Origin: Podila epigama
Taxonomy: Eukaryota > Mortierellomycota > Mortierellomycetes > Mortierellales > Mortierellaceae
Length of the DNA stretch: 28,756 bases
NCBI GenBank assembly: GCA_015679605.1
Contig: JAAAVE010000159.1
Coordinates: forward strand, 306 to 29,061
Reading direction: 5' to 3'
Shown: positions 1-10,411 of the stretch, one piece after another
How the letters are laid out: every line of letters starts with the position of its first letter
How positions within the stretch are numbered: the stretch's first letter is position 1
The notes under the pieces: model-generated
Told to the model about the DNA's origin: nothing
Database searches by the model: none
Seen by the model: only the letters and a program-made list of their open reading frames with translations
Program-made: the position numbers and the translations under genes

Positions 1-18
1 CAAAAAAAAAAAAAAAAA

Positions 19-1675
19 ATGCCGACATGGTCAATACGATCATTGCCTTCCGACCAAGGTTTGTACCAAATACAAAGAAAACTTATTGGCCGCAATCCTC
101 ATGTTGGATTCTCACTTTAATTTCTTTGTCTTCTTAACAGCGACACTTCCAGATGAATGCCAGTCAGAAACTGTTGATAGGGCATTGTACAATACTAGCC
201 TCCATGTCCTCAGCATCTTCATCACCCTCGCTGCAAGTTCGGCTGGAGTGTTTATGCCTGTCATTGCATCCAAATTCAGAGTTTTACGAATGTCCAGTCG
301 GGTCTTGACACTCGGAAAACAGTTTGGTACCGGTGTCATCCTCGCCACTGGCTTCATCCATATGCTGCCCACCGCCATGGCCAACCTATCATCTCCTTGT
401 CTGGGGCCCGCTTTCTCTGAGAACTACACAGCATTTGGCGGCCTGTTCATCCTACTCTCGTCTCTGTTCATGCACTGGATAGAGTTTGTTGCTGTCGAGC
501 ATAACGAGCGACGTATGCGGGAGGCTGCCACCACCAAGGGTGTGCAGCAACCCAATCTCGGCCACAGTAACTTGAGCGCGACCAATGACACTGTCGCTCC
601 TTGCCCCGGACATGTTGTCACCATGGTCGAAGAGAGGCCCTGTCACGACTCTTGTTCCTCAGTTTCATCTTGTAACTCGGAGTACACGCACGAGATCAGA
701 CATGAGGATCCAAACTCGACTATTGCACAGTCAACTGCTTCATCCATCACCCAAACCTCCCCAAGGAGTTGTGCAGAGTCCTCGAGGAAGACTTCGCAAG
801 AGACGAGACGAGACGAACCCTCTCATGAACATGACCATCACGTCCAGGATAATCGCGCACACAAAAAAGAGCCTTCAACGGCACATGGTCTGAAACATAA
901 TCACAACAGACAGGACAACAGACATGATGATGGACAAGATGATGGACAAGATGATGCGTGTGAAAGAGATATCGTGCAAGCCAAGAGTTATCACCATCAC
1001 ACGCAGGAGGCTGGACATTCCCATGCTCATGGCCTCTCGATTCTGGACGAGTCTCAACGCCGTATCTCAACCTACATCCTGGAAGCAGGTATTGCAGCTC
1101 ACTCTGTCATTATTGGCATCTCCCTTGGCGTTTCAACAGGCGGAGAGTTCATGGGTCTCTTGCTAGCACTTGTCTTTCACCAGTTCTTTGAAGGTAATGA
1201 TGGATGATCCTTTTACGTCAAGGGATGCCTAAATTGCTACTTGATACACGCCTCCCCTATACTATCAATTCACGCTAATCCTTTTTGTTTGCTACATTGA
1301 AATTGGGGGGCACGAATGTAATTCGTTTCAGGATTTGCCCTTGGTGCAAGGATCGCGGACCTGACTTTCAACACCACGTATACCCATTACCTGTTGGCCC
1401 TGGTCTTCTCCTCAACGACGCCAACGGGTGTCGCGATCGGCATTTGCATCTCGAACACCTACAGCCCCAACTCAAAGTCGTCCTTGCTGGTCGAGGGAAT
1501 CTTTGATTCAATCTCTACAGGCATCCTCCTCTACATGGGATATGTCAACCTCCTTGCGGTTGAGTTCAACCAGAATAATGGGATTAGAAAAGAGTCGAAA
1601 ACATTCAAGTCACTGTGTTTCATCGCTCTCTGGGCGGGAGCGATTGCCATGACCGTCATTGGACGATTTGCATAG
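19..1675 (+). CDS. ZIP-family zinc/iron transporter
   Basis: Likely a membrane transporter importing Zn2+ (or Fe2+), of the fungal Zrt1/Zrt2 type. Proposed exons are 19-58, 141-1193 and 1332-1675; both junctions keep phase (58|141 phase 1, 1193|1332 phase 1). An N-terminal segment DECQSETVD is followed by hydrophobic helices, then the ZIP signature stretch GTGVILATGFIHMLP, and, after a long loop, EAGIAAHSVIIGISLGVS and HQFFEGFALGARI, which carry the metal-site His and Glu residues. The loop between helices 3 and 4 is very long and rich in His, Asp and Ser (about genomic 480-1030), as is common in ZIP proteins. The gene ends in IGRFA then TAG. The start is uncertain: no ATG fits the exon from 86, whose first in-frame ATG is at 101 inside the proposed intron, and the frame upstream of ATG 19 stays open through the A-run to the window edge, so an earlier exon may be missing. 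Confidence 0.85.
926..955 (+). repeat. 12-bp coding tandem repeat in ZIP loop
   Basis: The unit GATGATGGACAA occurs at 926-937 and 938-949, with a half copy at 950-955. It encodes repeated Asp-Asp-Gly-Gln in the cytosolic loop of the ZIP transporter, beside several His clusters. It looks like a recent slippage expansion that keeps the frame. Confidence 0.8.
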
Positions 1676-1919
1676 AACAAGTATAGAACAAGGAAACATG
1701 GAGCGCGTCTTTTTTCTATTGTGGCATGCATCCACCACATCTAGCGCCATATGTTACCGTATGTTTTCTTTAGATTTCTTTTTCTTTCCATTGCTCCCTC
1801 CAAATCCCCTGGCATTAAAAATACGTCTAGCTTTTTAACTATTGTCAATGCAAAGGAGCATCGTGCGTCTTGGACAGCAAAAACAAACAATCACTCACCC
1901 ACCAAACGACACCGTTTGG

Positions 1920-2652
1920 CTATGGGTCCAATAGAGCATCCAGACTCGAAGACGAAAATAAACTGGCACTGATGAGGCACACTTCAATGGCCTCAAGAAT
2001 GTCTTGTTCCCAAAGACCCATTTCATAGTTTACCAGACCATATTTCTCCAACGTGTCTGCCCAGGTCTTGACACTGTTGTAGAGGTGATGCAGGTGTGGC
2101 TCTTTCAGCTGTTGATCGTCCGACCTTGCATTCGCATAGTGAGAAAACGCAAACAGCCAGCAGTTATTGAGCCCTGTCCAGAACCCTGCCTTTTGATCGA
2201 ATGTAAGAGGGTCGACTACAGTAGACCCTGAAGACCCTATTTCCAACACCTCATCCTCATGGACAAGACCTATTTTGTACATTCATGGACATTAGGAAGA
2301 AAAAAAAAGTCTGCACTGTCTATTCTGCATGGAATAATCTTGCAAAAAAAACATTGCATTAGGCTTTAACAAGAACAGCATCGACAAACAATAATACGTT
2401 ACCGAGTACCTCGCAATTTGTAACAACAATATCTGTTAGACGACTCAGAGTGTCAAAACTCTTGAGGATCATGCCGTGGTCAACATATTCGAGCACAGAC
2501 TGAAGTTCTTCCTGGATGGCTGTAAGTTCTGTTGAGCAAGACGTGGCGACCTTGTTGCCTTGAGACTGGGGAGTGGGCTGAGAGTAGACTCTGGCCACTG
2601 ATTCCAGCTGTGGTGTTGTTGGCTGACTGACGAGCAACCGATCAATGTCCAT
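1920..2652 (-). CDS. unrecognised 199-aa protein
   Basis: Two exons on the minus strand, 2652-2403 and 2269-1920, joined in phase 1 across a 133-nt intron (donor CTCG|gtaacg, acceptor aaaatag|GTCTTG). The product begins MDIDRLLVSQ and ends SLDALLDP then TGA. I do not recognise the family. The first half has a Gln/Thr/Pro-rich stretch (residues about 10-35), followed by a helix-like acidic segment around LTAIQEELQSVLEYVDHG. The second half holds a Trp- and aromatic-rich core (FWTGLNNCWLFAFSHYAN, WADTLEKYGLVNYEMGLWEQ) and a Ser-rich acidic tail. There is no signal peptide or membrane helix. It is divergent from the PPE1 gene, with only 129 bp between the two start codons, and convergent with the ZIP gene. 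The join doubles the open frame and both splice sites are good, so I believe it is a real gene. Confidence 0.7.
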
Positions 2653-2781
2653 TTCATGGTTATTGCAAGGGTGTCATGGAGAATCTTGTGTGACGAGCAA
2701 TGAATGTAAAAAAAAAAAAAGAGAGAGAATGATTATAAAATACCTTTGTGAAACTCTTCCTTGTCACATCCACCAAGAAAA

Positions 2782-4337
2782 ATGAGTAACCTTCAAAAGA
2801 GCATGTTCAAGTCGTCCCGACCTCCACTTCCATCCCCACTTCAGAATTCTGTAAACGCTCTTTCCGAGCAAGTAGAGGAAGAGAATGAGGAAAACGTTGA
2901 CTCTTTCAGTACAGACCTTGGCTCGACTTTATCCTTTCAGGACCCAGCGCCAGCTATACATCCTTCAAAGAACCCTAATGTATACAGCGTCTCTGACAGA
3001 TATGGTCCTCTAGACTGGGGAAACTACTTTGACGAGAAGCAATTTGTTACAGTACCAGGCGATAGTGGACCAGAGTCCGACATCACGTTCAATGTATACC
3101 ACAACCGGGGCAAACCAGGCGCCCCACTCTTCGTGATGCATCATGGTGCGGGATCCGGAGCCCTTGGATTCGCTTTGGCTGCGAAGGAGATTCGATCTCT
3201 CGTTGGTCAAGATGTCGCTGTCCTTTGCTTTGACGCAAGAGGACATGGTAAAGTGCAGCCCCGACGATTATTTTTCCTTTTCATGTTTGTTGCCTTTTTG
3301 CACATGAAAGCGCACTGTAAATGCTGAACCTTTCTTGCTAACTTCTAGGCGAAACAACATCTGGCAACGATCACGACCTCTCCCTGGATCGACTCGCGAA
3401 TGATCTTACAAATGTTGTACATGCTGTTTATGGAGAGAAGTTGCCAGATCTTCTTCTCGTGGGTCATAGGTGAGTCTTGTTTTATTCCGTCGCTGCAACA
3501 CCCTACTACTATCATTCATCCAAGAACGCTCTTTTTTTTTCTATTCTTCTAACTCCAATCTGTACGAACAATAGCTTGGGAGGCTCTGTTGTATGCGAGG
3601 CAGCATCTCGAGGGCTGCTATCAAACCTCATTGGAGTCGCTATTTTGGACATTGTCGAAGGTATGATGAGATGTTCATTTGATAAAAACAGTAACGCGGA
3701 AGATGGGCAGCATATACTCACGCAAAAAAAAAATGGAATACACCCATCTTAGGCATTGCAATTGAGACTCTCTCACACCTCCACGGATGGCTGGAGCGTC
3801 GGCCAAATAGCTTCAGATCGATTGACAGAGTGGTACAATGGGGGTAAGTAAGCTTGGGAGTTCATCCTATTTTTTTTTTTTGTGCTGGAGGAATAGTCCA
3901 GCTGAAAAACTTTTTCGTTTGATCATAGTGTCAAGTCAGGAACAGTGAGGAATGTAGAGTCAGCACGCGTCTCTTTTCCTCCGCTCGTTGTTCCATCAGC
4001 GGCATCTACGGATAAGGCCCCAGAGTACGTTTGGCGGACCGATCTAGTGGCCTCGGAGCAGTACTGGAAAGAATGGTTCACAGGCTTGACTCAAAAGTTT
4101 CTCTCGTCGCGGACAGCAAAACTTCTTATCCTGGCAGGGACAGACAGACTAGACAAGGATATGACGATAGCTCAGATGCAGGGCAAATTTCAGCTCCTTG
4201 TCTTCCCCAACTCTGGCCATGCAGTGCAAGAAGATGAACCAAAGCGTATGGCGCACGAACTGGTGGCCTTTTGGAAGAGGAACGAACGTCTCGTCCTGCC
4301 AGTGAAAAAAGTTCAGTCAAAAGTGACTGCCAAATAA
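2782..4337 (+). CDS. PPE1: protein phosphatase methylesterase 1
   Basis: Alpha/beta-hydrolase that removes the C-terminal methyl ester from the PP2A catalytic subunit. Exons are 2782-3247, 3349-3469, 3575-3660, 3753-3843 and 3929-4337, giving 390 aa, close to the family norm. ATG 2782 is chosen because it gives MSNLQKSMFKS, the typical opening of this family. An oxyanion-region motif HHGAGSGALGF precedes FDARGHGETTSGNDHDLSLD. The nucleophile elbow GHSLGGSV (Ser near residue 196) is split by intron 2. The family-specific stretch VKSGTVRNVESARVSFPP follows. The acid and base of the triad are probably in AGTDRLDKD (near 327) and FPNSGHAVQED (His near 352). The C-terminus is basic, KKVQSKVTAK. 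COG2 starts 153 bp downstream on the same strand. Confidence 0.95.
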
Positions 4338-4489
4338 ACGTCCGTTCAGTGTCCCCACAAGCGATGGGGTTCTTTCCCAAGTTGCAAAAGGTGTTTTTTG
4401 TGCATTCTTCATTGTTCTTTTTTTTCCCCCTCACATTTCATTTCTATCCTCTCCAAACAGACCATTGGAGGACACCCACTGTCACACAC

Positions 4490-7400
4490 ATGGCTGCAGC
4501 GTTTGGTATGGCCGACGCCAACAAGAGCACCAGTAATGGACCATCACTGGCCAAAAAACCATCTCATCTAAGCATCGACTCGACTGGTGCCAACGATGCC
4601 TTTCTCCACACACTCAACTCACAACTCCAAATTGCTGTCAACCAATCGAATCATGACAGCCGTCATCAGCATCAGGACACTGGAGCCGACAGCGACTTTT
4701 CATTAACAGTTGGTATCGACCGAGCTGCATTGGTAGCACCCGACTTTGACACGGATGAGTTCCTCTCGGCGCGTCGCCATCTACCTTTGGAGGAACTCAA
4801 GTCACAGGTAAAAAAAGAAGCCTTCAGTTGGAGAACGAACACGAAAAAGAAAAAAAGAAAAACGCGTGGTGGAAGATAACAGCTCTTCCTCGATCACTTA
4901 TAAAAGTCTCTGTTCCTCTTCTTTTCTATATTGCATAGCTCATTACTCACATGAAGGAATTGAAGGTGGAACTGATAGAACTCATTAACAGCGACTATGC
5001 AGACTTTATCAACCTTTCCACCAACCTCAATGGCGTGGACCGTATGATGGACGATCTTCAGAAACCTCTGGACCGGATGAAAGCCGATGCTAATGTAAGC
5101 AAAAATATGAACAGTATCTCCGTGCAGAAAATGAATGTGAACCTGGAAACATTTTTGCCCGTATTCTGATTCTCTGTTGGACGTGACACGACTCTTACTT
5201 GTCAAACAGGCTGTCAAATCAAATCTTCAATCTGTCGTGGAAAAGCTCGAAGACAAGTTGCAACAAAGAGCCGAGATTCGGAAAAAGAAGACCAGCTTAC
5301 AGTTGCTCCTCAACATCTCGGAATCTGTTGCCAAAGTAGAAGGGCTGTTACACATCTCTGGTCCTGACAACTCTGGTCCACGTGATGACAACGAGAGGTA
5401 TCATGCCAATGCAGAATGCAGTCTGGACTTGAATGAGCAATTTGAGCACAGTCTGGAGTAACATTCCCCTTCGTTGGCATTCATGGATAGTATTAGTGTC
5501 GCTAAACGACTCGAGCGTGTGGCGATCGAGTATAATCAAATGCAATATCTCGTCAGCAAAGGAGCCAACCTACCCTTTGTTGCCAACATTGACTGGGTGA
5601 GTTGAGAGTTGAGACCAGTGTATACCCTATTCCATAACATTATCTCTATAGAGGATTATTCTCAGAGCTGCTAACGCACTTTTATCAATACTCTTGGCTC
5701 TTGGCTATTTGGTCTTCTTCTTCACCAGCGTCTTGCACGAATCAAGGAAACAATGAGCGAGAACTTGTCGTCAGTACTCCGGACATGCATCCATCCAAAA
5801 CAAAGTGAAGCAGATTCGGCAGCGAACAAGGAGTCGTTGACGCAGTGTTTGCGAACTTATGCCCTGATTGACCAAACAGTCGAAGCTGAGCAGGTCATTA
5901 CGGACGACTTGCTTGTTCCGTTTATCGACAAGGTAGACCCGTCATGGCCATATCATGAATTCGACTGTGAGGGATCCTTATCACATTAACGAATATATTA
6001 CCTTTACTTGCACCGTAGACTATCACCCGGGCAGCTTTGGACACGTCCCATGCAGTCTCCAGCAATAAGAACGCGACCTCCAATGGACAGCCACAGGAAA
6101 GACCTTTGGTAGCCATGTACCGCCAAATTCTCAGTTTTATCGATACCCACTGCAGCATACTAATTAATGTGACCCAGAAGGAGCTCAAGGGCACCAACTT
6201 TGACATTCCCGCAAACTGCATCTGGGGTGCGACGACCCAGGCCATCTTGAAGAACATCCCTAACATTTTTTCTTCAGGCAACCCTGACCAGTTCCACCGC
6301 AACTACCACGACACTATGGCATTCGTAACGAGGATTGAAAGTCTTTGTGGGACTCAGCGGTCACTTGCACGTTTGCGATCTCAGCCAAGCTACCTGGCGT
6401 TCATGAAGAAGTGGCAACTGGTTGCTTACTTTAAGCTCAGGTTCATGGAAATGTCGTCGTCAATCGAGGATGCGTTGCAGGCCAACGTTGAAGCGATCCC
6501 AAAATCACCGAATGCAAATGGTTAGGAGAAACGCGTGAAATGCCTACCCTGGAAGAAAGAAAATGTTCTTGAAGTGTGTGTAGCCATTTAACGAGTTTAT
6601 TCTTTGCACTTGTATCCTTTTTTTTTTCGCCCCTGTAGTACACCTGTCTGCTAGCAATGCCATTATCCATGCTATTGAGCGCTGCTGGTCCCCAGACGTG
6701 TTTATTTATGGTATTGCAGACAACTTTTGGAAGCTCACCCTTCAGTTGATGGCACGATACACCCTCTGGATTACAACAAATCTGGTCAAAGACATTGAGC
6801 CAGCCAAAGACAAGATTACACAGGTAAATGTCGAGTCCTCTCTCTCTGTCAATCCTCGTCAGTCAAGGGTCATTATTTTTTTTTGTTTGTTTGTATGTGT
6901 GAGTATGCCTATATTCACAAGCTCGATCTTATTTTCTGCAATTCAGTCACGATCATCGTCACCTGCACCAGGGTCAAACCCTCGTTCTGTTGGTCGGTCA
7001 ACCCCTACACCAGGACCATTGCGTTCAGCAGGGCCACTAGGAAAGTCGTCCATTGAGGAGATGATGTTGCAGCAGCTGTCCATGGTCGTGCACGATGTTG
7101 ACTATGTCGTTTGCAAGATCCAGGTACTTTTTGAACAACAGATCCGACCCCGGCTGCCGACCGCCATGGCGAACGCGCCAGTCCTGATGAGCTCTTTTCA
7201 AGAGGCACTCGATTCTATTCGCCATGACGTTCCAGCAATGCAACAACGGATCATCGACCTGCTGACAAAACGGTGTATCGACAACATTAAAGAAATCAAC
7301 TTGCGATATGGTGAGGGACCACCCAAGGAGCCATCGCCATTTGTACCAACGATCCTTGAGCCGTTGGCCCAGTTCGTTGATGGATCTGGTGCGGTGCTAC

Positions 7401-7921
7401 AGCCTGAATCACGCCAGCAGTGGGTACTTCAGGTCATTACGGCTACAACCCTCCGGTACAGTGCGATTTTGGCCGAGAGGTTACAGGATAGCAAAAGCCG
7501 TGAGGAGCGACACAACAAGCTCAAGGCAGCTGCAGGTAATCTGGCAAAGGCAAGAGGTGGCACCGGAGGAGCAGGAAGCATCAGTCGTCTTCCTAATGCC
7601 TTCTCGAGTAATGATACGACTACCAAGGTGTCGAACGATGACAAGACACGATTGCAATATGTCCTTGACGTGTCATGTTACAAGACTGAGGTGAGTCGGA
7701 GTCGACTGACTCTTTTTTTGTTGTTGTAGTGTTGTTGTTGTTGTTCATAATTTCAATATCGCACAATGAAGGCAGGATACTTACACAAATTTCTTATTCT
7801 CATTGACGACCCATAGCTGACAAAGTTTGACATTGAACCCGACACTTTTGAACCATACCAAGAACTTTACGCCAACATATTGCCATATGAAAACCTGTTG
7901 GCCATCATTGGGCAACAATGA
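4490..7921 (+). CDS. COG2: conserved oligomeric Golgi complex subunit 2
   Basis: Subunit of lobe A of the COG tether, which acts in retrograde vesicle traffic within the Golgi. Nine exons: 4490-4807, 4939-5094, 5210-5397, 5491-5596, 5729-5932, 6019-6520, 6639-6823, 6947-7690 and 7817-7921, in phase, 835 aa. A Ser/Asn/His-rich leader of about 80 residues precedes the conserved N-terminal COG2 region (DFDTDEFLSARRHLPLEELKS, then LITHMKELKVELIELINSDY and NLSTNLNGVDRMM), which continues into a long coiled-coil stretch. The C-terminal region has HAIERCWSPDVFI and FWKLTLQLMARYTLWI, then a Ser/Pro linker near 6950-7050, and ends ANILPYENLLAIIGQQ. The weakest junction is 5397|5491 (acceptor ggatag, few pyrimidines), but phase and coiled-coil continuity support it. 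Confidence 0.93.
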
Positions 7922-7949
7922 AAAAAAACAACCTGAACATAGATCCTTG

Positions 7950-7955
7950 AATAAA
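7950..7955 (+). terminator. AATAAA poly(A) signal for COG2
   Basis: A canonical AATAAA hexamer lies 28 nt after the COG2 stop codon and is followed by T-rich sequence. It probably directs 3' end formation of the COG2 mRNA in the 263-bp convergent gap with alpha-tubulin. Confidence 0.55.
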
Positions 7956-8060
7956 TCTTTTTGGTTGTCCTTTTTTTTTCTTCTACTTCTTCTCCTTCAG
8001 TTTCGATAGAATTACGCGCGCAAAAATTCGTCCCAGACAAAACTTCAAGACAACCGATAT

Positions 8061-8066
8061 TTTATT
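8061..8066 (-). terminator. AATAAA poly(A) signal for alpha-tubulin
   Basis: TTTATT on the plus strand reads AATAAA on the minus strand, about 120 nt after the tubulin stop. The two convergent genes therefore have signals about 105 bp apart, so the transcripts may nearly meet or overlap. Confidence 0.5.
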
Positions 8067-8184
8067 AAATTTTGCGGTTAATGGGAACTTTTGAGTAAAA
8101 AAAAAAAAAAAGAGAGAATTCTTTCCTTTCTCAGGTATCCCAGGCTTTCAGATGCAGTACACTACAACTGTGTGCATTCTTAAT

Positions 8185-10263
8185 TTAGTACTCCTCAGCC
8201 ATCTCCTCATCGCCCAAAGAGTCAGAGGCAACCTCCTCATAATCCTTCTCAAGAGCAGCCAAATCCTCACGGGCCTCGGAGAACTCACCCTCCTCCATAC
8301 CCTCACCGACGTACCAGTGGACGAAGGCACGCTTGGCGTACATGAGATCGAACTTGTGGTCAAGGCGAGACCAGGCCTCAGCAATGGCAGTGGTGTTGGA
8401 CAACATGCAGACAGCACGGCCGACCTTGGCGACCTCACCGCCGGGGATGACGCTGGGGGCCTGGTCGTTGATGCCGACCTTGAAACCGGTAGGGCACCAG
8501 TCGACGAACTGGATGGTGCGCTTGGTCTTGATGTTGGTGATGGCGGCAGTGACATCCTTGGGGATGACATCACCACGGTACAAGAGACAGCAGGCCATGT
8601 ACTTGCCCTGGCGGGGGTCGCACTTGACCATCTGGTTGCTGGTCTCAAAGCAGGCGGAGGTGATCTCCTGGACGTTGAGCTGCTCATGGAAAGCCTTCTT
8701 GGCGGACAAGATGGGAGCATAGGTAACCAAGGGGAAGTGGATACGGGGGTAGGGCACCAAGTTGGTCTGGAACTCGGTCAAGTCAACGTTCAAGGAACCA
8801 ACGAAGCGGAGCGAGGCAGTGATCGAGGAGACAACCTGGGCAATCATGCGGTTGAGGTGAGTGTATGAGGGACGAGCGACATCCAAGTTCTTGCGGCAGA
8901 TGTCATAGATGGCCTCATTGTCGACCATGAAGGCGCAGTCGGTGTGCTCAAGGGTGGTGTGGGTGGTCAAGATCGAGTTGTAAGGCTCAACAACCGAGGT
9001 GGCCATCTCGGGGGCGGGGTAGACGGCAAACTCGAGCTTGGACTTCTTGCCATAGTCGACAGAGAGACGCTCCAAGAGGAGGGCACCGAAACCGGAACCC
9101 GTACCACCACCGAAGGAGTGAAAGACGAGGAAGCCCTGAAGACCAGTGCAGGCATCGGAGAGCTTGCGGACACGATCGAGGACAGAGTCAACGAGCTCCT
9201 TACCGATGGTGTAGTGACCACGGGCGTAGTTGTTGGCAGCATCCTCCTTTCCGCTGATGAGCTGCTCGGGGTGGAACAAGCTATTGAAGTATTTAAACCA
9301 GGTTAGATGGATTATGCATAATAAGGCATGCACCATTAAAAGGAAAACTCTTTGTGCTTAACCTACGCGCGGTAAGTGCCGCGGCGAACCTCATCGACGA
9401 CGGTCTCCTCGAGATCGACAAAGACTGGATGATTCAAAAGTGAGATGATACATGTTGTGTTAGAGATTGGTTTGTATGCAACAAAGACAAGGGACAAAAA
9501 AATGTGTGCGAAACAGACAAAAGAAGGTTTGAGCAAGTTGTATCAGGCGATTCTGTCCACTCAATCTCTTTTTGTTTTTCAGGGCCGCCCAATAGGGTCA
9601 GGCCGAAGGGTGGATGCAAGGCGGATGGTTCATACATGCATACAAACCAACCACAATATATACAAGGCAATTCTTCCTGCCGTCCCCATCCCTTCCATGC
9701 TATACTTTTTTTCCTTTTCGCCTTGTCACTTGGATGCACTCCTTTTTTTTTTTTTTTCTTGAGTTGGAGTGTCGATGAAGTCTACATAAGAAAGAGGACA
9801 ACTTACTGGCACGGGGAACGTGCTTGCCGGCACCGGTCTCGGAGAAGAAGGTGCTGGAGGAGGAGTCGAACTGGGACGACTGCTTGTCAGAGGCACTATA
9901 TTTTCAATGAATGAAGAAAATTTGTTAATTTGACGATCTCGTTTCCATCATCTGAAATCTTGAGATCAAATAGAACCGAAAGACAATAAAAAAATAAAGA
10001 ATCCTCGAAATACTTACACGGTACCATCAGGGGAGATGCCGTGCTCGAGGCAGTAAAGCTCCCAGCAGGCGTTACCGATTTGGATACCAGCCTAAAGATG
10101 GATGTGATGTTCATGCAAGAGAAGGGATAGAGTCTAAATTAGCTCTTGGATACATACACCTTACTTATAAGTTGCAGATGATGATTCAAAATCTCAAGAA
10201 CTCAATACAAAGATGAAGAGCTAAACATACCTGACCGACGTGGATGGAAATAACTTCACGCAT
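8185..10263 (-). CDS. alpha-tubulin
   Basis: GTP-binding subunit of the microtubule heterodimer. Five exons on the minus strand: 10263-10231, 10091-10018, 9895-9807, 9424-9367 and 9280-8185, 449 aa, the standard length. Exon 1 encodes only [11 protein letters not shown]. The K40 position is kept in ASDK at residues 37-40, while the loop after it ([10 protein letters not shown]) differs from the animal sequence. [20 protein letters not shown], the nucleotide-binding GGGTGSGFG and the catalytic-Glu region [10 protein letters not shown] (about 254) identify the alpha rather than the beta family. The tail ends in [12 protein letters not shown], with the terminal Tyr used in detyrosination cycles. 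Codon use is strongly biased to C-ending codons compared with neighbours, as expected for high expression. Intron 3 is 382 nt, the longest in the window. Intron 4 uses a weaker donor (gtaggt). Confidence 0.97.
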
Positions 10264-10411
10264 GTTGAATTATAAAGAAAAGAGTAAGTGGTGTTGAGAG
10301 AGAGTGGGTATGTGGTAGATGAAAGCTTGGGGGGGCCGGTGATGAGTCGTGTTATGGGACTTTGGGAACCGATACAGAAAAGAAAAAAAAAAAGAGACGA
10401 ATTTGTTTCTT
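10264..10411 (-). promoter_or_regulatory. short alpha-tubulin upstream region
   Basis: Only 148 bp separate the alpha-tubulin ATG from the stop codon of the BRCT gene, which is transcribed in the same direction. Read on the minus strand it has a T-run (about 10380-10395), a CCCCCC cluster near 10330 and a CT-rich tract just before the ATG, as often seen in strongly expressed fungal genes. No clear TATA box. Confidence 0.45.

Noticed and set aside
8148-9306. Long open frames on both strands over alpha-tubulin exon 5 (for example 8152-8868 plus, 8944-9306 plus)
   Set aside because: Shadow frames caused by the strong C-ending codon bias of tubulin; they have no family features and the tubulin frame explains the region.
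9425-9806. Possible nested gene or snoRNA in the 382-nt tubulin intron 3
   Set aside because: The open frames there are low in complexity and contain T-runs. I saw no paired box C and box D and no stable cloverleaf or hairpin.
10184-10236. Box C-like ATGATGA and CTGA (box D-like) in tubulin intron 1, plus strand
   Set aside because: The would-be box D lies in exon 1 coding sequence, the strand is opposite to the host gene, and no terminal stem is visible.
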